In this document: positions 41,843 to 51,104 of the stretch, piece by piece
Layout of the letters: the number at the start of each line of letters is the position of its first letter
How positions within the stretch are numbered: the stretch's first letter is position 1
Assembly: GCF_900107135.1 (NCBI RefSeq)
Contig: NZ_FNOV01000009.1
Location: 188,046-252,045, forward strand
DNA from: Hymenobacter psychrophilus
GTDB taxonomy: Bacteria; Bacteroidota; Bacteroidia; Cytophagales; Hymenobacteraceae
Direction: 5' to 3'
Length of the DNA stretch: 64,000 bases
Notes under the pieces: model-generated
Told to the model about the DNA's origin: nothing
What the model saw: only the letters and a program-made list of their open reading frames with translations
Databases searched by the model: none
Made by a program: the position numbers and the translations under genes

Positions 41843-42962
41843 TCTGCTTTGGCCGCGGTAGCTTGAATTCGAGCGTGGTGCCCGCGCCCGGCTCGCTGTG
41901 TACCCGGATGATGGACTTATGTGCCTCCACAATATGCTTGCTGATGGCCAGCCCCAGGCCCGAGCCACCGGCCGCTCTCGATTCGCGGGCGCGGCTTTTA
42001 TCGATGCGGTAGAACCGCTCGAAAATGCGCTGCTGGTGCTGTTTCGGAATGCCTTCGCCATCGTCGCGCACCTGTACCAGCACTTTCTTGGCGCTGGCTT
42101 CCAGGCTTACCACTACCTGGCCCTGCGCGCGGCCGTACTTGATGCCGTTGTCGATCAGGTTGATGAGTACCTGGCGGATGCGGCCGCGGTCGGCCAGTAC
42201 GGATACAGGACCAGCAACAGCGGCGGCTTGCGCTGCAACCCCGGCAGCTTCAGCGGGGAGGATCACCCGGAGCTCCAGGCGCACCTGGCGGCGGGCGGCC
42301 TGCAGCTCCAGCTGCTCAAAAATGTCGCGCACCAGCTGGGCCAGGTCGAAGGGCTGGCGGCGCATCCGCAGCACGCCTTTTTCGAGCTGGGAAATGGTTA
42401 CCAAATCCTGCACTAGTTGGTCGAGGGCATCGAGGCTGGCGGCGGCTTTGCGCAGAAACTTGTGGCGCGTGGCCGCGTCCATGCCGCTGGTGGCCCCGGT
42501 GGCCGCGTCTTCTTCCTCCTCCAGCACGGTATGCACAAAGCCCTGGGCCGCAAAAATGGGCGTTTTCAGCTCGTGCGATACATCGGCCAGAAACTCGCGC
42601 CGCAACTCCTGCAGCCGCCGCAGCTCGTCGATTTCCTGCTGCTTGCGCTGGGCCATTTCCAGAATCTCGTCGCGCATCCGTTTCAGCGGCTCGGGCCGAA
42701 ACAAAAACTTGTTCGACAGCCGCCGGAATTGCTTGCGTTTGACGTGCTCCAACCCCTCATAAATGTTGTTGACTTCCCGAAAAATAAGGGCCTCAAACAG
42801 CAGATAAATAAGCAGAAAACACGCCGCTACCGTAATGCCCGCGGCCAATACTCCTTCCTCCAGCGACATAGATGGCGCTACGAAGGCCAGTGCCGTCAGC
42901 ACCACCGCTACCAGCCCCGACAGCAGCACCGCAATAAGCCGGGAAGAAAGGTTCAGGCGCAT
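41823..42962 (-). CDS. Sensor histidine kinase (PhoR-like)
   Basis: 379 aa. Two membrane helices near residues 8-32 and 38-62 with almost no periplasmic loop, then a linker and the kinase: H-box FLADVSHELKTPIFAAQGF (His about 132), N-box INLIDNGIKYG, G1 VRDDGEGIPKQH, F-box FERFYRIDKSRA and G2 GSGLGLAISKHIVEAH. With no extracellular domain it may sense within the membrane or through a partner. It starts 39 bases after the response regulator gene and is its cognate kinase. The final residues are encoded by a heptamer repeat. Confidence 0.95.
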   Translation of the reverse strand: MRLNLSSRLIAVLLSGLVAVVLTALAFVAPSMSLEEGVLAAGITVAACFLLIYLLFEALIFREVNNIYEGLEHVKRKQFRRLSNKFLFRPEPLKRMRDEILEMAQRKQQEIDELRRLQELRREFLADVSHELKTPIFAAQGFVHTVLEEEEDAATGATSGMDAATRHKFLRKAAASLDALDQLVQDLVTISQLEKGVLRMRRQPFDLAQLVRDIFEQLELQAARRQVRLELRVILPAEAAGVAAQAAAVAGPVSVLADRGRIRQVLINLIDNGIKYGRAQGQVVVSLEASAKKVLVQVRDDGEGIPKQHQQRIFERFYRIDKSRARESRAAGGSGLGLAISKHIVEAHKSIIRVHSEPGAGTTLEFKLPRPKQRLVVSG

Positions 42963-43001
42963 GAGAAGGAAGGTTTTTGGGTTCTTATCCCGATTAAAAG
43001 C

Positions 43002-43700
43002 CTAGTCTATGTTGAATTTATAGCCAACTCCCTTAATCGTCTGGATGTGGTGGTCGCCGACTTTCTCGCGGACTTTGCGCACGTGCACATCCACGGTGCG
43101 GGCCAGCACAAACACGTCGTTGCCCCAGATATTCTGCAGCAGCTCGTCGCGTCCGAAAACCTTGTGGGGCGTGGCGGCCAAAAAGGCCAGCAACTCGAAT
43201 TCCTTTTTGGGAAGCGTGATTTTGCGTCCGTCCTGATACACGGCAAAGCCTGTGCGGTCGATGGTCAGGCCGTTGATTTCGATAGTATCGGAAATGTGCT
43301 GGGGTTCTTTGTCGCGGCGCACGTAGGCGGCCAGGCGGCTGAGCAGGGCACGGGGCTTGATGGGTTTGGCAATGAAGTCATCGGCGCCGGCATCAAAGGC
43401 GGCCACTTCCGAAAACTCCTCGGCCCGGGCTGTCAGGAAAATGATGTAGGTATCCTTGAACTTAGGCAGCTCGCGCAACTGGCGGCAGGCAGCAATCCCG
43501 TCGAGGTTCGGCATCATCACGTCGAGCAGCACAATGTCGGGGCCGAACTGGGGGGCCACTTCCAGGGCCTGGCGGCCGTCGGCGGCGCTGGCTACCACGT
43601 AGCCTTCCTTGCGCAGGTTGTATTCGAGCAGCTCCACGATATCGGGGTCATCATCGACTACCAGAATCTTGTAAGCATTGGGGTTGGTGGCTGGTTGCAC
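43002..43700 (-). CDS. Response regulator, OmpR/PhoB family
   Basis: 232 aa from the GTG at 43700. The longer open frame reaches 44024 but adds about 108 low-complexity residues and runs into the terminator of the next gene, so it is rejected. Receiver domain: KILVVDDDPDIVELLEYN, phosphoacceptor Asp in DIVLLDVMMPNLDG, switch FLTARAEE, Lys in DDFIAKPIKPRAL. The winged-helix output follows (ITLPKKEFELLAFLA, VFGRDELLQNIWG, VDVHVRKVREKVGDH, IKGVGYKF). It forms an operon with the downstream kinase; the PhoB-like layout is visible but the regulon is unknown. Confidence 0.94.
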   Translation of the reverse strand: MQPATNPNAYKILVVDDDPDIVELLEYNLRKEGYVVASAADGRQALEVAPQFGPDIVLLDVMMPNLDGIAACRQLRELPKFKDTYIIFLTARAEEFSEVAAFDAGADDFIAKPIKPRALLSRLAAYVRRDKEPQHISDTIEINGLTIDRTGFAVYQDGRKITLPKKEFELLAFLAATPHKVFGRDELLQNIWGNDVFVLARTVDVHVRKVREKVGDHHIQTIKGVGYKFNID

Positions 43701-43981
43701 GGGTAGGGGTGGTTTAGGGTAGAAGAGCAGGCGGGCCGATAAAAGTACAGCCGGCCGGCCTGACCGGCGTATTATCGTTTCGTTACCTGAACTGCGACGC
43801 TTGCCTTGCGGCAAAGGTTGTGGAATGGGCCACACGAAATCGGCCAGCGCGCCCGGCCGGGCCGGAACGGTACCGGCGGCGGGTATCGGCACTGGATGGT
43901 AGCGGGCGGGGGCAGGTAGCAGCATCGGAAAAAAGCAGCGCAAAAGGTGAGCATAATCCGTCTGGCCAACTGGCCCGGGCG
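43701..43981. other. Gene-free stretch upstream of the response regulator
   Basis: About 280 bases between the response regulator start and the terminator of the DUF3108 gene. I see no gene: the open frame through it is proline and arginine rich without motifs. It presumably holds the promoter; the closest -7 match on the minus strand (AACCTTTG near 43810-43820) has one mismatch. Confidence 0.5.
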
Positions 43982-44013
43982 AAAAAAAAGCGGCCCCGAT
44001 TGGGAGCCGCTTT
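43982..44013 (-). terminator. Terminator of the DUF3108 gene
   Basis: Stem AAAGCGGC with its complement followed by an 8-base T-run on the minus strand, 11 bases after the DUF3108 stop codon. It also argues against extending the response regulator upstream. Confidence 0.85.
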
Positions 44014-44023
44014 ATAAAATGCA

Positions 44024-44857
44024 TTAGTTCTGGGCTACCATATTGAGCCGGTTTCGCAGGCCTTTATACTTGTAGAGGTCAACTTTCACGGCCCCCACGA
44101 ACATATCGGCCTGAATAAGCACCGGGACCTTGTTCTGGTCGTCGGAGAGGTAGACAGATACCGCGTTTTCGCCCTTGAATATCTTGTTTTTAGGCATTTT
44201 AGGCACCAACCGGATAGCGCGAATGGTACCGGCTTTCGTGGAAACTGTTTCGCGACCCTTGTAAATCACGTCCATTGGCAACATTTCCTCGTCGAAGAAG
44301 CCCTGCACCCGAATAACTTCACCAGGCCGGCGCAGGTCGTAGTTGAGCGTGCGCAGGTAGTAAAAGCCGCTGACGATGTCCTGCACGTTGCTTGGGACTT
44401 TGAAGGTGCCGCGCTTCACGTCGTTCTTGTCCTTCTTGTAGCTTTCGACGCTGGCTACGTCCCGCTGATGATCGAAATCAACAGTTTCGCGCTTGCGGTA
44501 GTTGTTCTCCTCAATGTTGCGAAAGAAGCGCTGGGGCTGGATGCTGGCCGTGTCGATGTAGGAGCGCCAGGTGTCGCGGATGCGCAGGAAATAGTCGAAT
44601 GAGCCGATGGTGCGGCCCGTAACGGTAGCCCGATAACAGGGCCGCTCGTTGATGCGGTGCAGGTTATCATCGAGCTCGATAGTGGCGTCGGCCGCATTAA
44701 TAAGACCGTAGTGGACCTTATACTGCAAGGTTTCACCCGTATCGAAGCTGTTGTTGCCGGCCGAGCGAACCGTTTTTTCGGCGGGTTCGAAAGCAGCCAG
44801 ACCCGTAATCAGCAAACAAAGTAAAAGTGGAAGCAGAAGCCGGCGGCGAGTAACCAT
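44024..44857 (-). CDS. DUF3108 domain protein, exported
   Basis: 277 aa with a signal peptide (RRLLLPLLLCLLITGLAAF). The DUF3108 domain covers the rest: FDTGETLQYKVHYGLINAAD, RATVTGRTIGSFDYFLRIRD, DIVSGFYYLRTLNYDLRRPG and the last strands AVSVYLSDDQNKVPVLIQADM. DUF3108 proteins are periplasmic or outer-membrane-facing beta-barrel-like lipid-binding folds by structural comparison, but no role is proven. The gene is alone, with its own terminator, between recA and the two-component pair. Confidence 0.88.
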   Translation of the reverse strand: MVTRRRLLLPLLLCLLITGLAAFEPAEKTVRSAGNNSFDTGETLQYKVHYGLINAADATIELDDNLHRINERPCYRATVTGRTIGSFDYFLRIRDTWRSYIDTASIQPQRFFRNIEENNYRKRETVDFDHQRDVASVESYKKDKNDVKRGTFKVPSNVQDIVSGFYYLRTLNYDLRRPGEVIRVQGFFDEEMLPMDVIYKGRETVSTKAGTIRAIRLVPKMPKNKIFKGENAVSVYLSDDQNKVPVLIQADMFVGAVKVDLYKYKGLRNRLNMVAQN

Positions 44858-45001
44858 GAGCAGGTAAGAAACGATGAATCGGTCGATTCATTCCAAAAGC
44901 GGTGCCAGTAAAGATAGGTGGTTTTAGGCAGGGCGAAAATATGGCTCAGGGAAACGAAGGCAACGTTGCCAGACACGCGTGGTAGTCGGCTGCCGGCAAT
45001 C

Positions 45002-45042
45002 AAAAAAAAAGCTCCCCCGGATACCGGCGGAGCTTTTTTTTT
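45002..45042 (-). terminator. Terminator of recA
   Basis: AGCTCCCCCGG / CCGGCGGAGCT stem flanked on both sides by nine-base A and T runs, 15 bases after the recA stop. The double runs would let it work in both directions. Confidence 0.9.
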
Positions 45043-45057
45043 AATGCAGAAACAAGC

Positions 45058-46218
45058 TTATGCTTCTTCCTCAGCCTCTACAGGCTCCACCGTTTCTTCG
45101 GCGTCTACGGTGCGGTCTTCATCCAAGGCCGCCAGGGCCTCCTCGGGGCTGCCCTTCACCTTGGCCCGAATCTGGGCTTCGATTTTGTCGGCCAGCTCGG
45201 GATTATCCTGCAGAATGGTTTTTACGCCCTCCCGGCCCTGGCCGAGGCGGTTGCCATCGTAGCTGAACCAGGAGCCCGATTTAGCAATAATGCCCATATC
45301 GACGCCCAGATCGAGGATTTCTCCCACTTTGGAGATGCCTTCGCCGTAGATAATATCGAACTCAATCACCTTGAAGGGCGGGGCCACCTTGTTCTTGGCC
45401 ACCTTCACCTTGGTGCGGTTGCCCGTGATGTTGTCCTTATCCTCCTTGATCTGGCCGATACGGCGGATATCAAGGCGAACCGAAGCGTAGAACTTGAGCG
45501 CATTACCGCCGGTGGTGGTTTCGGGCGAGCCGAACATTACGCCGATTTTCTCGCGCAGCTGGTTGATGAAGATGCAGCAGCAGCCGGTTTTGTTGATAGT
45601 GCCGGTGAGCTTCCGCAGGGCCTGGCTCATGAGACGGGCGTGGAGGCCCACCTTCGAGTCGCCCATGTCGCCTTCCAGCTCGCCTTTTGGTACGAGGGCG
45701 GCCACGGAGTCAATCACGATGATATCGATGGCACCGCTGGAAATCAACTGGTCGGCAATTTCGAGGGCCTGCTCGCCGTTGTCGGGCTGGGCAATCAGCA
45801 GGTTGGCCGTGTCGATGCCGAGCTTGCGGGCGTATACCGGATCGAAGGCGTGCTCGGCGTCGATGAAGGCCGCAATGCCGCCCTTTTTCTGGGCTTCGGC
45901 AATGCAGTGCATCGTGAGCGTGGTTTTACCCGACGACTCGGGGCCGTATATTTCCACCACGCGACCCTTGGGCAAACCACCCACGCCGAGCGCAATATCG
46001 AGGCCGAGCGAGCCGGTGCTGATAACTTCAATGTCCTGCAGTACCCGGCTGTTGTCGAGCTTCATGACGGTGCCCTTGCCGTAGTTCTTATCGAGCTTTT
46101 CGAGGGTCAGCGCCAGCGCCTTCAGCTTCTGTTGCTGCGGGGTCAGGTCTTTGCTATCGGCTTTGTCGGCTTTGTCAGCTTTCTCAGCCTTATCGGCTTT
46201 GTTGGAGTTTAAGGCCAT
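45058..46218 (-). CDS. recA: Recombinase RecA
   Basis: 386 aa from the ATG at 46218 (the longer frame adds 22 residues before it). The conserved core is complete: [20 protein letters not shown], Walker [26 protein letters not shown], Walker [16 protein letters not shown], the L1/L2 region with [20 protein letters not shown] and [17 protein letters not shown]. It catalyses strand exchange and LexA-type self-cleavage. Two ends are unusual: a Lys/Ala/Asp repeat ([16 protein letters not shown]) before the core and a strongly acidic Glu/Ala tail. No recX or lexA is adjacent. Confidence 0.99.
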   Translation of the reverse strand: MALNSNKADKAEKADKADKADSKDLTPQQQKLKALALTLEKLDKNYGKGTVMKLDNSRVLQDIEVISTGSLGLDIALGVGGLPKGRVVEIYGPESSGKTTLTMHCIAEAQKKGGIAAFIDAEHAFDPVYARKLGIDTANLLIAQPDNGEQALEIADQLISSGAIDIIVIDSVAALVPKGELEGDMGDSKVGLHARLMSQALRKLTGTINKTGCCCIFINQLREKIGVMFGSPETTTGGNALKFYASVRLDIRRIGQIKEDKDNITGNRTKVKVAKNKVAPPFKVIEFDIIYGEGISKVGEILDLGVDMGIIAKSGSWFSYDGNRLGQGREGVKTILQDNPELADKIEAQIRAKVKGSPEEALAALDEDRTVDAEETVEPVEAEEEA

Positions 46219-46331
46219 CAGAAAAGGGGGTAAGTAGATTTGCTTAGGTTTGGTGAAAGTAAGGCTTTTTACCAGCCCATGCAACCGCTTGAGGCGACCC
46301 CGGGGGCTGGCATCTGGTAACGCCGGCCGAC

Positions 46332-46340
46332 TATATTTTG
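46332..46340 (+). promoter_or_regulatory. Possible -7 box (TATATTTTG)
   Basis: Matches TAnnTTTG with one extra base. It lies 9 bases before an ATG at 46349 that is out of frame with the main reading frame of the next gene. Confidence 0.35.
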
Positions 46341-46385
46341 TGCCCGCAATGCTAAAGAAATTCGTTGAATTCAGTAGATTTTTTT

Positions 46386-47615
46386 GTGCTAAGATTTTTA
46401 GAAATTAAGCCCGCCTACAGGTCCTTGATACTGACGTTGCTAGCCGGGCTGAGCAGCAGCACTATGGTGCTGGCCCAACTCGATAACCGAGCCTTTACCG
46501 CCGGCATGCCGGGCGCCGGCCGCCTCGGCGCCAGCCTACTGGGACCTGCGGAGGCCCCCGCGGCCGATGGCACTCCGCCCACGGCCGGCGACCTGCACCT
46601 CTCCCTGCGAGCCTTCACGTTCTTCAAGGACAACGAGTATTTCAACTCTATTGCCGATGGCTATACGCTCTTTGGCACCCAACTCAACCCCCAGCTCGCT
46701 TACTACCCCACGGCCAACCTGCGCCTCGAAGGCGGCGTGTTCTTGTGGAAGGACTTCGGGACGCCGCGGCTGCGGCAGGTGCGCCCCACCTTCCGGGCCA
46801 CCTACGCTAAGGGGCCGCACGAAATCACGCTGGGCAACATCCGGCCGCACTTAAACCACGGCTATATCGAGCCGCTGCTCAATTTCGAGCGCGTGATGCT
46901 GCGGCCACTTGAAGAGGGCCTGCAGTACCGCTACCGCGGCTCGCGGCTGGCACTGCTCGACGTGTGGGTTGACTGGCAGCGGCAACAGTACCGCAACAGT
47001 AGCTTTCAGGAGGAAATTGCCGGTGGCCTCAGTGCCACGGTGCGCCTCACGCCCGAAGGCAGCCCGCTGCTACTTACGCTGCCGGTGCAGTTCACGGCTA
47101 CCCACCGCGGCGGCCAGATTGATACCGTTGACCAGCCGCTGCAAACCTATTTCAACGGCGCTACCGGCCTCGAAGCCCGTTACCAGCTACCCAATAGCCA
47201 AACTGCTTTGCGCCTGCAGGCGTATGGCGTAGGCTTCTACGACAAGTCGTTTACCTACGAGCTGCCGTATAAGCGCGGGACGGGGCTGTACCTCAACGCC
47301 ACGGCCGAAACCCGCTTCCTGAACGTGATGCTCAGCTACTGGCAGGGCCAGCGGTTCCTTTCGCCCCTCGGCGGCGACCTGTACCAGGCGGCTTCACGCA
47401 CCGTTTCGAACCCCGGCTACGTAGAGCCGCACCGCCGCCTGTTGTTCCTGCGGCTACTGCGCGACTTTTCGCTCGGCGACGCTGCCGCCCTCACTGTGCG
47501 CGCCGAACCGGTTTATGATTTCCAGCAGAAAACCACCGATTTCTCCTTTGGTGTGTACCTTAACTTCCGGCAGCAGTGGCTGCTGGGGAATGTTGGGGGC
47601 AGGGTAAGGAAATAA
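46386..47615 (+). CDS. Outer-membrane-like beta-barrel protein, unknown
   Basis: About 409 aa. Start uncertain: GTG at 46386 gives [20 protein letters not shown], leading into a signal peptide ending in STMVLAQ; a TTG at 46365 is also in frame, and an ATG at 46349 would join after loss of one T in the T7 run at 46379-46385. After residue 60 the protein alternates aromatic strands and turns ([49 protein letters not shown]), typical of a porin-like barrel. No family recognised. It is followed by a perfect 14-bp hairpin. Possible role in uptake or export is only inferred. Confidence 0.7.
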   Translation: MLRFLEIKPAYRSLILTLLAGLSSSTMVLAQLDNRAFTAGMPGAGRLGASLLGPAEAPAADGTPPTAGDLHLSLRAFTFFKDNEYFNSIADGYTLFGTQLNPQLAYYPTANLRLEGGVFLWKDFGTPRLRQVRPTFRATYAKGPHEITLGNIRPHLNHGYIEPLLNFERVMLRPLEEGLQYRYRGSRLALLDVWVDWQRQQYRNSSFQEEIAGGLSATVRLTPEGSPLLLTLPVQFTATHRGGQIDTVDQPLQTYFNGATGLEARYQLPNSQTALRLQAYGVGFYDKSFTYELPYKRGTGLYLNATAETRFLNVMLSYWQGQRFLSPLGGDLYQAASRTVSNPGYVEPHRRLLFLRLLRDFSLGDAAALTVRAEPVYDFQQKTTDFSFGVYLNFRQQWLLGNVGGRVRK

Positions 47616-47618
47616 GAA

Positions 47619-47661
47619 TGCGCTTGCAAAGGGAAATTACCGGTCATCCTTTGCAAGCGCA
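47619..47661. terminator. 14-bp hairpin between convergent genes
   Basis: TGCGCTTGCAAAGG pairs perfectly with 47648-47661 around a 15-base loop. It separates the barrel protein gene and the GNAT gene. Confidence 0.7.
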
Positions 47662-47688
47662 ATAGTACAAGCCGCTGGCCTCGTCAAC

Positions 47689-48336
47689 TCAGCGTTTCAG
47701 TATATAATACAGCACATTCGGGCCACCGCTCAGTACCCGTTGTAGCCAGGGGCGGGGGCGAACCGGTAGCAGGCGGAAACCCAACCCCTCGGCCACAGCT
47801 GAGCTACGCGGGTTGTCGGGTAGGCAACGAATGAGCAGGCGCGCGGCCCCAAGCGTGTTGAAGCCGAAGGCCACGGCCGCCGCCAGTGCCTCGCGGGCGT
47901 AACCCTGGCCCTCGGCCTCGGCATCCAGGTAGTAGCCGATTTCGAGGGTGATGGGAGCATTCCAATTAGGCTTGAGGCTGATGTCGCCGAGGTAGCGGCC
48001 ATCGGGGTGGTGCCAGATGCCAAGCACGTAGAGCCGGCCGGTACGCCAGTCGTGGCGGAACTGTGCCAGCAGCCGGGCGCTGGCCTCGACCGAGCTGGCC
48101 GCTGCCTCGCGTTTCGGAAACGACGGGCGCAGCCGGCTACGGTTGGCGGCAATCAGCGCAAAAAAAGCGGCCGCGTCGTTGTTGTCGTCATCGAAATTGT
48201 AGGGCCGCAGCAGCAGGCGGGGCGTAAGCCGGGGGGCGGGGTCGGGGGCAGAGGTGGGGGCGGACAAAGGGGCGTTGATAATTTGGAACAGCAGACGGCA
48301 CAAACGCAGCGCAGAGCCGCAAAGCGTGGCCCACAT
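47689..48336 (-). CDS. GNAT family N-acetyltransferase (RimJ/RimL type)
   Basis: About 215 aa from the only ATG in the upper part of the frame (48336); the true start may be later, as the conserved domain begins near PRLLLRPYNFDDDN, and a GTG at 48402 is also open. The GNAT fold is visible: YVLGIWHHPDGRYLGDISLKP strands, EIGYYLDAEAEGQGYAREAL with the acetyl-CoA loop (variant of QxxGxG/A), and LLIRCLPDNPRSSAVAEGLGF. RimJ/RimL-like proteins acetylate protein N-termini or small amines; the substrate is unknown. The domain call is firm, the start is not. Confidence 0.85.
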   Translation of the reverse strand: MWATLCGSALRLCRLLFQIINAPLSAPTSAPDPAPRLTPRLLLRPYNFDDDNNDAAAFFALIAANRSRLRPSFPKREAAASSVEASARLLAQFRHDWRTGRLYVLGIWHHPDGRYLGDISLKPNWNAPITLEIGYYLDAEAEGQGYAREALAAAVAFGFNTLGAARLLIRCLPDNPRSSAVAEGLGFRLLPVRPRPWLQRVLSGGPNVLYYILKR

Positions 48337-48477
48337 CGATGAGGAGAACGTGGCGCCGGAAACCCACCACGGTAATAGTCGTGCAAAAAACACCCTTACC
48401 AACCCACCGATCAGTCACTATTTACGCGGCGGCGGGCCGGCAAAGTTTGTTTTCTTGCTTCTAAACTTACCTCAGTT

Positions 48478-49362
48478 ATGGCAGGCAGACTTTTGAACAA
48501 AGTAGCTATTGTAACGGGCGGCGGCTCGGGCATCGGTGAAGCTATTTGCAAACGCTTCGCCCGCGAAGGAGCGGCTGTCGTTGTCGTGGGTCTAAACTCG
48601 GACCCCGTGCGCGACGTGGTAGAAGAAATCCTGGCCAGCGGTGGCCGGGCCATCGGCTACCTTGGCGACATTTCGCGGCAGGATACGGCCAAGTCCTGCG
48701 TGAAGGCGGCCGTGGATGAGTTCGGGTGGCTCGATATACTCATCAACAATGCCGGCGTATTCCCGGCCACCGCCGAACTGGACAAGTATCCGGTAGACGC
48801 ACTCGAGTACATGATTAAAAACAACATCTACCCGGTGTTTATGAGGACCCGGTCGGCGCTGCCGGCGCTGCAAAAAAGCAAGGGTACTATTGTGTCGGCC
48901 GGTTTCGAGGCCGGGCACATGGGTTCCCTTATGATTACCCCTTACGGAGCTACAAAAGCGTGGGTAATGACGTTCAGTAAGGGTTTGGCGGTGGAGCAGG
49001 CCAAGCACGGTGTGCGCGTCAACTGCGTCGGCCCCGGCCCCATCGATACGGCCTGGACCCACAAGGAAACCGGCCCGATGAACGCGAAAATGGAGAAGAA
49101 TACTGTCGACGGCGTGCCGCTGGGTCGCCGCGGTACCCCCGAGGAAGTTGCCAACGTGTACCTGTTCCTGGCTTCCGACGAAGCCAGCTACGTAACCGGC
49201 GCTACCTATTTCGTCGATGGTGGCGTCACGATTTCCACGAGCCTGCCGGGCGAAGATGTGCCTTCGCACCTCAAGCAGCAGCCCCCGCAACACCTCAAGT
49301 TAGCGCACCGCAAAGCCGGCAATGCCAAAGTGCGCGAAGACGCTACGGCTTCCATGTCCTAA
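48478..49362 (+). CDS. Short-chain dehydrogenase/reductase
   Basis: 294 aa classical SDR. Cofactor motif TGGGSGIG (residues about 12-19), NNAG at about 91-94, the catalytic Tyr156/Lys160 in YGATK with Ser140 in the preceding VSAG line, and the PGPIDT segment after the active site. The Ser to Tyr gap (16) is longer than the usual 13 and may be worth a structural check. The C-terminal 30 residues are Lys/Gln/His-rich and not part of the core fold. The substrate is unknown; GDI... at 57 (LGDISRQD) suggests NAD preference by family comparison. Ends at a strong terminator. Confidence 0.92.
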   Translation: MAGRLLNKVAIVTGGGSGIGEAICKRFAREGAAVVVVGLNSDPVRDVVEEILASGGRAIGYLGDISRQDTAKSCVKAAVDEFGWLDILINNAGVFPATAELDKYPVDALEYMIKNNIYPVFMRTRSALPALQKSKGTIVSAGFEAGHMGSLMITPYGATKAWVMTFSKGLAVEQAKHGVRVNCVGPGPIDTAWTHKETGPMNAKMEKNTVDGVPLGRRGTPEEVANVYLFLASDEASYVTGATYFVDGGVTISTSLPGEDVPSHLKQQPPQHLKLAHRKAGNAKVREDATASMS

Positions 49363-49406
49363 ATTTCCGGACCACGAGTTAGCACGGATTTCTGTGGAAG
49401 GCTAAA

Positions 49407-49444
49407 AACAGAACAGCCACCTCAAGCGAGGTGGCTGTTCTGTT
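49407..49444. terminator. 17-bp hairpin terminator
   Basis: AACAGAACAGCCACCTC pairs perfectly with 49428-49444 around a 4-base loop, 44 bases after the dehydrogenase stop. The next gene is convergent, so it serves both. Confidence 0.88.
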
Positions 49445-49476
49445 TATCAACAGCGGCAAAGCGGAAATACCTGGTC

Positions 49477-49920
49477 TTAGCTTACGATTTGTAGGCCTAC
49501 GCCGGAGCGCGACTGGGGCGGGCTGCCAAGGGCGTGCTGGTTGCGCATCACGTTTACCTGGCGGGCAGCTTCGTTGAAGTATTCGAGCCGGCGAATGAGC
49601 ATTTCCTTGGTCAGCACGCGGCCTTCGGGAGTGCGCATCAGGCTTCTTTTGTCAGCCAGAATCCGTTGCATCAGCGCTTCGTTGTGCGCTTCGTGGCTCT
49701 GGAACTGGGCCAGAAACTCGCGCACTTGCTCGCGGGGGGCAAGGTTTTCGGAGAGGCGAAACTGGCCGCCGCCCTGGTTGAGTACCTGGCTCAGCACGTA
49801 TACTTCCAGCGGCAACGATACATTCAGGGCCGTTGGGCTGATATTGAGGCCCGCATCGAGGCCGCTGAGGATGATGACGAGGTTGCGCTCAAACTGCGTG
49901 TAGTAACCGGCTGCTTCCAT
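49477..49920 (-). CDS. Hypothetical protein near MoxR
   Basis: 147 aa, no signal peptide or membrane helix. Mostly helical (REQVREFLAQFQSHEAHNEAL, LTKEMLIRRLEYFNEAARQV) with a hydrophobic segment FERNLVIILSGLDAGL near the front. No family recognised. It follows the MoxR gene on the same strand after about 110 bases that contain a repeat-like segment, so co-transcription is uncertain. Confidence 0.65.
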   Translation of the reverse strand: MEAAGYYTQFERNLVIILSGLDAGLNISPTALNVSLPLEVYVLSQVLNQGGGQFRLSENLAPREQVREFLAQFQSHEAHNEALMQRILADKRSLMRTPEGRVLTKEMLIRRLEYFNEAARQVNVMRNQHALGSPPQSRSGVGLQIVS

Positions 49921-50031
49921 GGTTAGGTCTTAGATAGTAAGGGCTTAGGTTTTAGATGCTATGTTGGGACGCATAAAGGGCAGGACTACAGTCGTCATTC
50001 AAGCCCTAAGTCCCTAACACCTACTACCTGT

Positions 50032-50994
50032 TCAAAGTAACTCTTTCACCAACTGGTCCACCGTAATGCCCTCGGCTTCGGCCTTGAAGTTGCGCACGAG
50101 ACGGTGGCGTAGGATGGGCAGGGCCACGGCCTGCACGTCCTCGATATCGGGCGAGTACTTACCGTGGATGAGCGCGTGGCATTTGGCCCCCATAATGAGG
50201 TGCTGCGAGGCGCGCGGACCAGCGCCCCACTCCAGCAGCTGGCTGGCGCGGGCAGCGGCCCGGGGAGTATTCGGACGGGTTTTATGCACCAGGCCCACCG
50301 CATACTCCACCACGTTGTCGGCTACTGGCACCCGGCGCACCAGTTGCTGGAAAGCCTGGATTTCGGCTGCATGCAACACCTTTTCCACCTTTATCTGGCG
50401 GTTCGAGGTGGTGTTTTTTACGATTTGCAGCTCCGCCTCATAGCTAGGATAGTCCAGCTCGATGTTGAACATAAACCGGTCGAGCTGGGCCTCAGGCAGC
50501 GGGTAGGTGCCTTCCTGCTCAATGGGGTTCTGGGTGGCCAGCACGAAGAACGGGCGGGGCAGCGCGTAGCGCTTGCCCGCCACGGTTACGGCGTACTCCT
50601 GCATGCTCTCGAGCAGGGCGGCCTGGGTTTTGGGCGGCGTCCGGTTGATTTCGTCGGCCAGCACGATGTTGGCGAAAATCGGCCCCGGAACAAAGTGAAA
50701 GTCACGCTCCTTGTTGAGCGTTTCCGAGCCCACAATGTCGGAGGGCATCAGATCGGGCGTGAACTGGACGCGGTTGAACGATAGGTCCAGCGAGTCAGCC
50801 ACTGTTTGGATGAGTAGCGTTTTGGCCAGCCCGGGCACACCTACCAGCAGGCAGTGGCCCTGCGAAAACACGGCCGTCAGCACCAGTTCTACCACGTCTT
50901 CCTGCCCAATAATGACTTTGCCGATTTCGCGGCGCAACTGCTGGTAAGCGGCAGCCAGCGCGTCGGCGGCTTCTTTATCGGAGGTGAAGAGCAT
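50032..50994 (-). CDS. MoxR family AAA ATPase
   Basis: 320 aa, the usual MoxR length. Walker A is GVPGLAKTLLIQ (near residues 38-49) and Walker B is ANIVLADEINRTPPKTQAAL, followed by sensor 1 FVLATQNPIEQEGTYPLPEAQ and the C-terminal lid with MGAKCHALIHGKYSPDIEDV. MoxR ATPases are chaperones that mature metal-containing or VWA-domain partner complexes; the usual DUF58/BatA partners are not present here. Upstream on the same strand is a parvulin-type chaperone gene, separated by a repeat-rich gap. Confidence 0.95.
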   Translation of the reverse strand: MLFTSDKEAADALAAAYQQLRREIGKVIIGQEDVVELVLTAVFSQGHCLLVGVPGLAKTLLIQTVADSLDLSFNRVQFTPDLMPSDIVGSETLNKERDFHFVPGPIFANIVLADEINRTPPKTQAALLESMQEYAVTVAGKRYALPRPFFVLATQNPIEQEGTYPLPEAQLDRFMFNIELDYPSYEAELQIVKNTTSNRQIKVEKVLHAAEIQAFQQLVRRVPVADNVVEYAVGLVHKTRPNTPRAAARASQLLEWGAGPRASQHLIMGAKCHALIHGKYSPDIEDVQAVALPILRHRLVRNFKAEAEGITVDQLVKELL

Positions 50995-51010
50995 TCTTGG
51001 GGAGGAGCTA

Positions 51011-51096
51011 GGGGTTAGAAGCTAGGAGCTAGAATCTGGTACAAGAAAGAAGCCGATAGTATAAGCACGGCATTCTGTCTCCTAGCTTCCAACTCC
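51011..51096. repeat. Inverted repeat between the PPIase and MoxR genes
   Basis: Arms 51011-51035 and 51072-51096 pair imperfectly and use the same AAGCTAGGAGCTAGAAT words as the repeat between rpsB and tsf. Probably a dispersed intergenic element that also ends the PPIase transcript. Confidence 0.55.
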
Positions 51097-51104
51097 TGAC
51101 TTCT

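Noticed and set aside
43701..44024. N-terminal extension of the response regulator
   Set aside because: It would run through a terminator and adds low-complexity Pro/Arg sequence before a standard receiver start.
50032..50994. A MoxR-VWA (Bat/RavA-like) operon
   Set aside because: No DUF58 or VWA-domain gene is adjacent; only the ATPase is present in the window.
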